Source of the DNA: Chloroflexota bacterium
GTDB lineage: Bacteria; Chloroflexota; Anaerolineae; Anaerolineales; Villigracilaceae
NCBI GenBank assembly: GCA_013152325.1
Contig: JAADGN010000001.1
Span: 1-48,680 of the forward strand
Direction of reading: 5' to 3'
DNA: 48,680 nucleotides
Below are positions 6,950 to 14,175 of this stretch, one piece after another. Numbering within the stretch: the stretch's first letter is position 1; the number at the start of each line of letters is the position of its first letter. Position numbers and translations under genes: made by a program. The notes beneath the pieces were generated by a model. That model worked only from the letters and a program-made list of their open reading frames with translations, ran no database searches and was not told the origin of the DNA.

Positions 6950-8290
6950 TCAATGGAAGGTCACATCTGCCGGCATGCCCGGCTTGAGTTTGCCCGTCGG
7001 GTCGTCCACTTTCAATTTGACGGCATAGACCGTGGTGGAGCGGCCCTCCACGGTCTGGACATTGCGCGGGGTAAACTCGGCCTGGTCAGAAATGTAGACG
7101 ACGGTCGCGGTGAAGGTCGCCTCGGGGAACGAATCGACCGATACGACGGCCCCTTGTCCAAGATCGATCGCGCCATAGCGATCTTCGGGGACGTATACCG
7201 TGATGGTCAGGTTCTCGAGACGGGCGAGGACAAAAGCCGTCGCGCCGGGTTGAACGACCTCGCCGGGCTGGATGCTGCGGGTCAAGACCACGCCATCCAC
7301 GGGCGCGCGCCGGGTCAGTTTTTCGATCTGCGCGTCGATCAGCGCCAGTTGCGCCTCGGCCTGCGTCACGGCGACCTGCGCCTGCTGGAGGGCGGCCTCC
7401 GCCTGGGCAACTGTGGTCTGCGCGGCATGGACGCGCGGCGAGAAGTCGCCGGTTTCCAACGCGCGCAACTGGTCCAGGGCGGTATAGTACCGCTCGTACG
7501 CGACCGATACGTCCGCGCGGGCGGCCAGCACGTCATCCGCGGCGCGGGTGGTCAGCAGGTCGTCATACTCCTGCTGGGCGCGGTCGAGGGCTTCCTTCGC
7601 GTCCGTATAGACGTCATCCGCCGCGTCGATCAGGTCGCTGTCGTCGCTCATCTGTGAGCGGCTGTAGACTTGCTGCACCACCAGATACGTACGGCGCGCT
7701 TCGGCCAATTGCTGCTCGACCTGCAAGAAGCGGGCATTGTCCACGTCCTGCAGGACGATCTCCAGGTTGGCCTGCGCTTCATCCAGCGCGGCGTTTGCCC
7801 GGTCCACCTCGTCCTGCGCGGCCGCGATCTGCTCGCGGCGCGTGTAGTACCAGTTGGGCTGGTCAAAGCGGCTGACAGCCGGAACCCGCCAATCATCCAG
7901 ACGCGTGCGCGCTTCGGCAGTCCGGGCCGCGTCCAGCGCCAGGTCGTATTGGGCGCGGGCCGAGTCCAGCGCGGCCTGCGCGGTTCGTTCACCAAGGCGC
8001 GCCGCGTCGAGAGCCGCCGCAGCCACTTCCCGTTGGGCGCTGAGCAGGGTATCGTCGAGCCGGAAGAGGACATCGCCCGACCTGACCATATCCCCCTCCG
8101 CGACCATAACTTCGCTCACCAGGCCGGGTAATTCGGGCGCAATATTCACGTCTACGGCTTCGATCGTGCCCGAGGCCCGAAGGGGGCCGTTCCCGCCGTC
8201 TGTATAGGACTGGAACAGAAACCAGCCGCCGACCAGGACGACCAGGACCAGCAGGACAATTATCGGAATGGGGGGACGTTTAGGTGACAT
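6950..8290 (-). CDS. HlyD-family membrane-fusion (adaptor) protein
   Basis: 446-residue adaptor. Residues 8-27 form a signal anchor (IPIIVLLVLVVLVGGWFLF). A biotinyl-lipoyl-like half follows (GTIEAVDVNIAPELPGLVSEVMVAEGDMVRSGDVLFRLDD), then a long Ala/Gln/Arg-rich coiled-coil hairpin of about 210 residues. The second half-motif is APVDGVVLTRSIQPGEVVQPG, followed by a beta-barrel. It would connect the inner-membrane exporter to the cell exterior. ATG 8290 was chosen because GGAG lies seven bases upstream; the overlapping GTG at 8293 is an alternative. Chloroflexota usually lack a classical outer membrane, so the adaptor may act at the cytoplasmic membrane face. Confidence 0.93.
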   Translation of the reverse strand: MSPKRPPIPIIVLLVLVVLVGGWFLFQSYTDGGNGPLRASGTIEAVDVNIAPELPGLVSEVMVAEGDMVRSGDVLFRLDDTLLSAQREVAAAALDAARLGERTAQAALDSARAQYDLALDAARTAEARTRLDDWRVPAVSRFDQPNWYYTRREQIAAAQDEVDRANAALDEAQANLEIVLQDVDNARFLQVEQQLAEARRTYLVVQQVYSRSQMSDDSDLIDAADDVYTDAKEALDRAQQEYDDLLTTRAADDVLAARADVSVAYERYYTALDQLRALETGDFSPRVHAAQTTVAQAEAALQQAQVAVTQAEAQLALIDAQIEKLTRRAPVDGVVLTRSIQPGEVVQPGATAFVLARLENLTITVYVPEDRYGAIDLGQGAVVSVDSFPEATFTATVVYISDQAEFTPRNVQTVEGRSTTVYAVKLKVDDPTGKLKPGMPADVTFH

Positions 8291-8308
8291 CACAAAACTC
8301 CTTTGCTG

Positions 8309-9451
8309 TCAATCCAGCCGTTTGCGGAAGTGCAGCGCCGCGGCGCCCATGATGGCGACGCCAAAAACGGCCAGCGCGATGATCTCATTCTGAATCGCAG
8401 CCGCGCCCACACCTTTGAGCAGGATGGCGCGGATAATGATCAGGTAATAACGCAGAGGGATGGCATACGAGACCCATTGCAGCACCTTGGGCATGGCCTC
8501 GAGCGGGAAGAAAAAGCCGGAGAGGAAGATGCCCGGCAGAAGCGTCATCCAGGAGATCAGCATGGCCTCCTGCTGCGTGTTGGCGATGGTGGAGGCGTAC
8601 AGCCCAATCCCCAGGCCGGAAAGCAGCAACAAACCGGAGAGCGCCAACAGCAACGCCAAGCTGCCGCGCACCGGCACGCCGAACCACCAGTGCCCAATCG
8701 CCAGCACTTCCAGCGTATCCAGCAGCGCCAGGATGACATAGGGCAGGATCTTGCCGACCATCAGCTCCCACGAGCGGATGGGGGTGACGATCAACTGCTC
8801 GATCGTGCCGCGTTCACGCTCGCGCACGATGGCCGTGGCCGTGAGCATGGACGTAATGGCATACAGGATCATGCCGATCACGCCCGGGATCATGAAGTAG
8901 GCGCTGACCAGATCCGGGTTGTACCAGACCTGGGTGCGCACCTCCAGCGGCGGCTGGAGCGAAAACGTCGCGCCGGCGCGCTGCATCCGCTCGTTCAAAA
9001 TGCGGGTCGCGTGCGCCTGACCGATCAACTGCGCCGCGGAGAGCGCGGTCGAGCCGACGGTCGGATCCGAACCGTCCAACACCATCGCAACCTGCGCAGT
9101 CCCGTCCAGGAAACGCAGGTCGTAGTCAGCAGGGATGAGCAGCCCGACGCGGGCGCGGCCCATTTCGATGAGCGTACGCAGTTCAGCCTCCGAGCCGACA
9201 TCATAGGCGATTCTGAAATAATCGGCCGCGCGGAAAGCATCCAGCAAGGCCCGCGAGGCCGGGGTGCGGTTCTGGTCCCAGACGGCCATCGGGATGTTGC
9301 GTACATCGCTGGTGGCCGCGTACCCCAGCAGGAACAACTGCATGATCGGGATGAAGAGACTGATCGCCAGCGTGCGCGGGTCGCGCAAAATCTGGATAAA
9401 TTCCTTGCGGATGATGGAACGCAATCTGGAATTCAACATGATTCTTCTCAC
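8309..9451 (-). CDS. ABC-2 type exporter permease (YbhS/YbhR-like)
   Basis: 380-residue permease. It has an N-terminal RKEFIQILRDPRTLAISLFIPIM segment with membrane helix 1, and a large extracytoplasmic domain of about 150 residues (DVRNIPMAVWDQNRTPASRAL onwards). Five more helices follow, with the ABC-2 signature around IVRERERGTIEQLIVTPI and the PGIFLSGFFFPLEAMP loop. Only one permease gene is present, while YbhFSR-type systems have two, so it may homodimerise. The GTG at 9451 overlaps the tetR stop as GTGA; an internal ATG at 9439 (MLNSRLRSII) is equally plausible. Confidence 0.93.
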   Translation of the reverse strand: MRRIMLNSRLRSIIRKEFIQILRDPRTLAISLFIPIMQLFLLGYAATSDVRNIPMAVWDQNRTPASRALLDAFRAADYFRIAYDVGSEAELRTLIEMGRARVGLLIPADYDLRFLDGTAQVAMVLDGSDPTVGSTALSAAQLIGQAHATRILNERMQRAGATFSLQPPLEVRTQVWYNPDLVSAYFMIPGVIGMILYAITSMLTATAIVRERERGTIEQLIVTPIRSWELMVGKILPYVILALLDTLEVLAIGHWWFGVPVRGSLALLLALSGLLLLSGLGIGLYASTIANTQQEAMLISWMTLLPGIFLSGFFFPLEAMPKVLQWVSYAIPLRYYLIIIRAILLKGVGAAAIQNEIIALAVFGVAIMGAAALHFRKRLD

Positions 9452-10059
9452 TTCATTTCGTCAGATAAAATGCCGTGCAAGAAAATGTCCACGAAATGGT
9501 CGAAGGCATCGGCCTGCATCTCGGGAATCAGCGCATCGCCCAGCAGAAGCCCGGTCATGTAATAGGAGAAAAACAACCCCAAAAAAGCGCGCAGCAGGAT
9601 TTGCGGCGGCAATGGGCGCAGCGCGTCGCTGGCGCTGGTAAAGCGTTGAATCAGGGGCAAAACTTCCGGGAAGACGGCTTCGAAAATGGCCGGATAATGC
9701 CGTCCGTCAAACTCGATCAACTCGATGAACAGCAGGCGAACGAAATCCGGCCGCCGCTCCAGTTCACTGACCATGGCCTGCGCCGCGTTGTGGATGAACT
9801 CATCCACCGAGTTGCCGGGCGCGGCCGAAACAAGCTGCAAGATTTTCTTGTACGGATGCCTGGACAAAACAATGGCGGTGAAAAGATCATCCTTGCCGGA
9901 AAAGTGGTTGTAAAGCCCGCCCAGCGCCAAACCGGCACGCTCTGCAATCTGGCGCATGGAGGTCGCATGAAAACCCTGTTCCAGGAAAAGATCATACGCC
10001 GCGTCCATGATAGCCTGCCGCGTGCGCTCGCCTTTGGTAAGAAGGTTGGTCTCAGTCAT
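9448..10059 (-). CDS. TetR-family transcriptional regulator of the exporter operon
   Basis: 203-residue repressor. The N-terminal TetR helix-turn-helix spans about residues 12-60: RTRQAIMDAAYDLFLEQGF, then TSMRQIAERAGLALGGLYNHF, then SGKDDLF. The C-terminal ligand-binding domain is typical in length but gives no clue to the ligand. It is the first gene of a six-gene operon that also encodes the permease, adaptor, ATPases and a nucleotidyltransferase-fold protein. The promoter overlaps a perfect operator palindrome, so autoregulation plus control of efflux by a toxic substrate is the simplest model. Confidence 0.94.
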   Translation of the reverse strand: MTETNLLTKGERTRQAIMDAAYDLFLEQGFHATSMRQIAERAGLALGGLYNHFSGKDDLFTAIVLSRHPYKKILQLVSAAPGNSVDEFIHNAAQAMVSELERRPDFVRLLFIELIEFDGRHYPAIFEAVFPEVLPLIQRFTSASDALRPLPPQILLRAFLGLFFSYYMTGLLLGDALIPEMQADAFDHFVDIFLHGILSDEMK

Positions 10060-10083
10060 AAGTTGCTCGCAACCATAGAAATG

Positions 10084-10128
10084 AACGAACGTTCGTTTTT
10101 ATTGTAGTCATTTTCGAAAAAATGTCAA
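10084..10128 (-). promoter_or_regulatory. Promoter and TetR operator of the exporter operon
   Basis: On the minus strand TTGACA (10123-10128) and TACAAT (10101-10106) are 16 bases apart, close to the sigma-70 consensus. The predicted start near 10094 falls inside the perfect 14-bp palindrome AACGAACGTTCGTT (10084-10097), the form typical of TetR/AcrR-family operators. Binding there would block transcription initiation. Confidence 0.8.
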
Positions 10129-10218
10129 GAGAGAAATTCCCGGTTTCGTGTTTCTGATAGCCCCTGAGAGCACCATCGATTACAATTATCGCCAGCATAT
10201 CCCAAAACGAGGTATACC

Positions 10219-11370
10219 ATGCGACAAGTCGCCATCACCGGCATCGGACAAACAAAAATCGGCGAACACTGGGAACGCTCCCTGCGCGACCTGGCGGGTG
10301 AGGCCCTGCTGGCAGCCTTGCAAGACGCGGGCCGCGAGACCGCCGACGCCCTGTTCGTCGGCAACATGCTCTCGGGCATGATCGATCGTCAAAACCAGCT
10401 CGGCACAGCCGTCGCCGACTGGATCGGCTTTCACGGCGGGGTCGTCAAAATCGAATCGGCCTGCTCCTCCGGCGCATCGGCCTTTCGCGCCGGGCTGATG
10501 GCAGTCGCTTCGGGCGAGATGGATTCGGCGCTGGTGGTCGGCGTCGAAAAGATGACCGACGCGGCCCCAACCGAGGTCACCTCCGCGCTGGCCACCGCCG
10601 CCGACTCCGACTGGGAGCTGGAGCAGGGCGTCTCGTTCGTCGGGCTGAACGCGCTCATCATGCGCCGCTACATGCACGAATACGGCTGGCAGCACAGCGA
10701 CTTCGCCCCCTTTTCGATCAACGCCCACGCCAACGCGGTCCATAACCCCAACGCGCGGCTGCCATTCCCCATTTCCGCAGAGATGTTTCAACAGGCAAAT
10801 ATGATCGCTGCGCCCATCAATCTTTTGGACGCTTCGCCAATCGGGGACGGCGCGGCCGCGGCGCTGATCGTCCCCGCCGAAAATGTCCGCAGCGAGGAAC
10901 GCGCCGTACTCGTGGCCGGATCCGGGTCCGCCACCGACACGATCAGCATCCACAGCCGAAAGGATGCGCTTTTCCTGCAAGCCGCGTACCAGTCCGCCCA
11001 ACGCGCCTACGCGCAAGCCAACGTTGGCCCACAAGATATTGATCTCTTCGAGCTGCACGACGCCTTCTCGATCATGTCGGCGCTCTCGCTGGAGGCCTGC
11101 GGATTCGCGGAGCGCGGCCAGGGGCCAAGGCTCGGCCTGGACAACGAGATCGCGCCAAAAGGCGGTCGCATCCCCATTTGTACACGCGGGGGGTTGAAAG
11201 CGCGCGGGCATCCGGTCGGCGCGACGGGCATGTACCAGATCGTCGAAGTCGTCCAACAATTACGCGGTGAATGCGGCGAGACGCAGGTGGACGGGGCGCG
11301 CATCGGCATGGCGCAAAATATCGGCGGCTCCGGCGCGAGCATCGTGACGCACATCCTGAAGGCCATCTGA
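10219..11370 (+). CDS. Thiolase-family protein (SCP-x/acetyl-CoA acetyltransferase type)
   Basis: 383-residue thiolase-fold enzyme. The nucleophilic Cys lies at about 82 in KIESACSSGASAFRAG. The C-terminal half carries ELHDAFS and the active-site loop CTRGGLKARGHPVGATG, which holds the conserved His. The short length and ESACSSG/HDAFS spelling place it in the SCP-x/non-decarboxylating thiolase group, often involved in CoA-ester metabolism with an adjacent DUF35 partner; no such partner is present here. It is followed after two bases by an acyltransferase gene, suggesting a lipid or acyl-CoA role. A TACAAT at 10181-10186 may be the -10; GAGG lies at suitable spacing before the ATG. Confidence 0.93.
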   Translation: MRQVAITGIGQTKIGEHWERSLRDLAGEALLAALQDAGRETADALFVGNMLSGMIDRQNQLGTAVADWIGFHGGVVKIESACSSGASAFRAGLMAVASGEMDSALVVGVEKMTDAAPTEVTSALATAADSDWELEQGVSFVGLNALIMRRYMHEYGWQHSDFAPFSINAHANAVHNPNARLPFPISAEMFQQANMIAAPINLLDASPIGDGAAAALIVPAENVRSEERAVLVAGSGSATDTISIHSRKDALFLQAAYQSAQRAYAQANVGPQDIDLFELHDAFSIMSALSLEACGFAERGQGPRLGLDNEIAPKGGRIPICTRGGLKARGHPVGATGMYQIVEVVQQLRGECGETQVDGARIGMAQNIGGSGASIVTHILKAI

Positions 11371-11372
11371 AC

Positions 11373-12044
11373 ATGGCGCGCTATCTGCTGCGTCTTCTCA
11401 TCCGGGTTGTGATCAATACCCTCACCCGCATCGAAATCCGCGGACTGGAAAACCTGCCAACGGAAGGCGGGTATGTGATCGCATCGAACCATCTGGGGAT
11501 ATTGGACGCCACGCTGGTTTATTACGTTTTCGACCGCAAGGATCTGTTTATCCCCGTGGCAGAAAAGTGGGCGAACCACGCCTTCCTGCGCTGGGCGGGC
11601 AAATACCTGAACTTCGTCTTCATTGACCGTTTCAACCCCGATCTGCACGCGATGCGCGAAATCCTGCGCCGCATGCAAAATGGACAGGTACTCGTCATCG
11701 CGCCGGAGGGAACACGCAGCCGGGTGGAAAGCATGCAGGAAGCCAAGCCGGGCGTCAGTTACCTGGCGGTCAAAATGGGATTCCCCATCGTGCCAGTCGC
11801 GCTGGTCGGGACGGAGGATCGGGTCGTTTTCGGGAATTTGAAACGGCTGCGCCGCTCGGACATCATCGTCACGGCGGGGAAACCCTTTACACTGCCCCCC
11901 CTGCCCCTGTCGGCGCAAGCGCGCGATGCCGCCTTGAAAGAGTACACGGACGAAATCATGTGCCGCATCGCGGCCATGCTGCCAGAAAAGTACCGCGGGG
12001 TGTACGCGGAGCATCCGCGATTGAGAGAGCTGCTCAAGGATTGA
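11373..12044 (+). CDS. PlsC-type 1-acylglycerol-phosphate acyltransferase
   Basis: 223-residue membrane-associated acyltransferase. Motif I (HX4D) is NHLGILD at 39-45, with His40 and Asp45. Motif II is around FVFIDRFN, motif III is APEGTRSR at 110-117, and motif IV is the GFPIVPVALVGTE segment. The enzyme would transfer an acyl chain to lysophosphatidate or a related lysolipid; the substrate is not determined by sequence. ATG 11373 lies two bases after the thiolase stop. The frame is open upstream, but that part lies within the thiolase gene. The pair is closed by a terminator at 12067-12096. Confidence 0.93.
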   Translation: MARYLLRLLIRVVINTLTRIEIRGLENLPTEGGYVIASNHLGILDATLVYYVFDRKDLFIPVAEKWANHAFLRWAGKYLNFVFIDRFNPDLHAMREILRRMQNGQVLVIAPEGTRSRVESMQEAKPGVSYLAVKMGFPIVPVALVGTEDRVVFGNLKRLRRSDIIVTAGKPFTLPPLPLSAQARDAALKEYTDEIMCRIAAMLPEKYRGVYAEHPRLRELLKD

Positions 12045-12066
12045 CCACAGGGTACGCGAAGAGACA

Positions 12067-12096
12067 AAAAAAGCGAAGAAGTTACTTCGCTTTTTT
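12067..12096. terminator. Bidirectional intrinsic terminator
   Basis: Hairpin AAAAAAGCGAAG, loop AAGTTA, CTTCGCTTTTTT, with a six-base T run in each direction. It separates the acyltransferase gene (+) from the convergent hydantoinase gene (-). Confidence 0.85.
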
Positions 12097-12128
12097 GACA
12101 GACTTTTCGCCCTTCGCCCCTGCGCGGT

Positions 12129-13547
12129 TCAGAGAATCATTCCATCCCCGCGCGACAAAAACCGTCCCATGCCACGCTTGCCAAGCCATTGCTCCCCGTC
12201 CACGATCAACCGGCCGCGCAGGAATACTTTCTCGGGATAGCCGGTCAATTCCCAGCCTTCGTACAGGTTGTAATCGGTGCGGTGCTGCGCCATCGCAACG
12301 CCATATTTCACCTTTCGGTCAGGGTCCCAGATCACAATATCCGCATCCGAGCCGGGCAGCAGCGCCCCCTTGCGCGGGTACATGCCAAAGATCTTGGCGG
12401 GGTTCGTGCTGCTCAGCGCCACAAACTGATTCGCCGTCATACGCCCCTTCACCACCCCCTCCGTCCACAACACGGGCAAACGGTCGCCCACAGCAGGCAG
12501 ACCATTCGGCGTTTTGGTGAAATCATCCACCCCCAGCTCCTTGCCCGGGATGGCGATCTCCCGCCCCTCGTACAGGATCGGCTTCGTCCCGTCGTAGAAA
12601 AACGGGCAGTGATCGGTGCCGATCGTCTGCATCGTCCCGTCCGCCACCGCCTGCCAGAGCCGCGCGTTATCCGCCTGCGTGCGCATCGGCGGCGAGCAGA
12701 CCCACTTGGCGCCATCCGGTCGGCGCATCTCGTCAATGGTGAAAAAGAGATACTGCGGGCAAGTCTCGCCCATGATCTTGATGCCGCGCTCGCGGGAATA
12801 CTCGAGCATATCCACGCCGATGGCAGTGTTCATGTGGACGACATAGAGCGGCGCGCCCGCCGCTTGCGCCATGCCTGCCACCCTTAAAATGGCGTCTCCT
12901 GCGCCCCAAGCCGGTCTCGTTAAAGCGTGCCACTCCGTCGACGTGTGTCCCGCCGCCAGCGCGTCTGCAACGAGAGCCTCGATCACATCGCCGTTTTCGG
13001 CGTGGAGCATCGTCAGCATGCCATGTTCGGCAGCAATGCGCAGCACACGGAAGATGTCGCCATCCTCCAGGCGCAGCACGCCATTGTAAGCCGTGAACAC
13101 TTTCAGCGTGGTGATGCCTTCGTCCAGCAGCGCGGGGATTTCCGCCGCGACCTGCTCGTCGAACCGCGTCATGTTCATGTGGAAGGAGAAGTCAATCGCG
13201 GCTTTATCGTCCGCTTTGGCATGCCAGGCGTCCACACATTGCTTCAGGGACGGGAAATCCTGCGAGACGAAGTCGATCACCGTGGTCGTGCCGCCAAACG
13301 CCGCAGCCTTGTGCCCGGTGTAGTGGTCATCGGAAGAAACCGTCCCGAACATGGGCAGATCAAAATGGGTGTGCGGGTCCACGCCGCCGGGCATGATGAG
13401 TTTGCCGCCGGCGTCGATCACTTCGGCATCGGGGGTTTGCAAGTCCTGTCCGATGGCGGCGATTTTCCCGTTCTCGACAAGAATGTCCGCCTGGAAAGTT
13501 TCAGAGGCGGTGATGAGCGTACCGGATTTGATGATCTTCTTTACCAT
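12129..13547 (-). CDS. hydA: D-hydantoinase / dihydropyrimidinase
   Basis: 472-residue cyclic amidohydrolase that opens cyclic ureides (hydantoins, dihydropyrimidines) to N-carbamoyl amino acids. The metal site begins with DPHTHFDLPMFGT (His59, His61). Lys149 in TTLKVFTAYNGV is the expected carboxylated bridging Lys, and the later HAENGD, HMNTAIG and GTDHCPF motifs supply the remaining His and Asp ligands. Length and spelling match dihydropyrimidinase better than allantoinase. In E. coli the homologue hyuA sits with carbamate kinase and a YgeW carbamoyltransferase, which are also present here 20 kb away. Its start overlaps the stop of the upstream gene by seven bases, so the two are translationally linked. 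Confidence 0.93.
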   Translation of the reverse strand: MVKKIIKSGTLITASETFQADILVENGKIAAIGQDLQTPDAEVIDAGGKLIMPGGVDPHTHFDLPMFGTVSSDDHYTGHKAAAFGGTTTVIDFVSQDFPSLKQCVDAWHAKADDKAAIDFSFHMNMTRFDEQVAAEIPALLDEGITTLKVFTAYNGVLRLEDGDIFRVLRIAAEHGMLTMLHAENGDVIEALVADALAAGHTSTEWHALTRPAWGAGDAILRVAGMAQAAGAPLYVVHMNTAIGVDMLEYSRERGIKIMGETCPQYLFFTIDEMRRPDGAKWVCSPPMRTQADNARLWQAVADGTMQTIGTDHCPFFYDGTKPILYEGREIAIPGKELGVDDFTKTPNGLPAVGDRLPVLWTEGVVKGRMTANQFVALSSTNPAKIFGMYPRKGALLPGSDADIVIWDPDRKVKYGVAMAQHRTDYNLYEGWELTGYPEKVFLRGRLIVDGEQWLGKRGMGRFLSRGDGMIL

Positions 13548-14113
13548 TCCTGCTCCTCTGCTTCGTACGACCGGCTCATTTCCTTGATGCCCAACAATGC
13601 AACCAGCACGGCAGGGTCAATATCCGCATCCGGCAGATCTGTTTTGTACTGCTGCGCCTGTTCCGCCCGCTCTCGCAGCGACCGCCACAACACGGCGCGT
13701 TCCTCGCTGCGAACAACCAGGTCGTTGAGAGTCTTCGCTTTCGAAAGATATTCCCCCGTGGTGTAGAGAAAGGTCAACCGTTTCCACTTCCCGGCCACGA
13801 CAGGACGCGGCAGTTTCTCCAGCGGGCCGAGTTGGATCTTGTAATATTCCTCGCCGGCGCGGGGATGATCCGCTTCGTCACGCAGGAGTTCGGCGCGGGT
13901 GGCAAGTTCGTGGCCGCGCACAGGGGCGATGAATTCGATCCGTCCGCCGCGCGCGCCGAAGGCCGAGGGCTGGTAGAACGCCAGGTAGTCCACGGAGACA
14001 ACTTTCGGCGCGGTGCGAAGCGGGACGCGGTACCAGCCCAAAAGGCGCGCGATTTCCAAATCCCGTGGACGGGGCAAAACGGCGACAAGGATCAGGTCGG
14101 TCGGCGAGAGCAT
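13541..14113 (-). CDS. Uncharacterised conserved protein coupled to the hydantoinase gene
   Basis: 190 residues that I recognise only as a conserved Chloroflexota-type protein without function. It opens LSPTDLILVAVLPRPRDLEIARLLGWYRVPLRTAPKVVSVDYLAFYQPSAFG, continues with IEFIAPVRGHELATRAELLRDEADHP and YYKIQLGPLEKLPRPV, and has WKRLTFLYTTGEYL before a charged C-terminal helix. It has no signal peptide or membrane segment. The RGHEL and HPRAGEEYYKIQLGPL blocks look like a folded domain with many conserved Arg and Tyr. Its stop overlaps the hydantoinase start by seven bases. A TAGAAT lies exactly six bases before its ATG, so the transcript is probably leaderless. Confidence 0.75.
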   Translation of the reverse strand: MLSPTDLILVAVLPRPRDLEIARLLGWYRVPLRTAPKVVSVDYLAFYQPSAFGARGGRIEFIAPVRGHELATRAELLRDEADHPRAGEEYYKIQLGPLEKLPRPVVAGKWKRLTFLYTTGEYLSKAKTLNDLVVRSEERAVLWRSLRERAEQAQQYKTDLPDADIDPAVLVALLGIKEMSRSYEAEEQEW

Positions 14114-14119
14114 ATCCTA

Positions 14120-14125
14120 ATTCTA
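14120..14125 (-). promoter_or_regulatory. -10 element of the uncharacterised-hydA unit
   Basis: On the minus strand TAGAAT is followed by six bases (TAGGAT) and the ATG at 14113, the same -10/ATG geometry as dinB and the lipoprotein at 39469. It lies just downstream of the terminator at 14138-14168, so hydA would have its own transcript. Confidence 0.5.
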
Positions 14126-14137
14126 TCCCAAAAAGAA

Positions 14138-14168
14138 AACTTCCGAAGCCCTGATGGCTTCGGAAGTT
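14138..14168 (-). terminator. Intrinsic terminator of the PLP-enzyme gene
   Basis: A perfect 13-bp stem (AACTTCCGAAGCC with GGCTTCGGAAGTT) and a five-base loop, followed on the minus strand by TTTTCTTTTT. It begins a few bases after the stop codon at 14176. Confidence 0.88.
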
Positions 14169-14175
14169 CGTTCGT

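Noticed and set aside
8303-9562. 419-codon + strand open frame opposite the permease gene
   Set aside because: Antisense shadow; the opposite strand has clear ABC-2 permease features and operon overlap.
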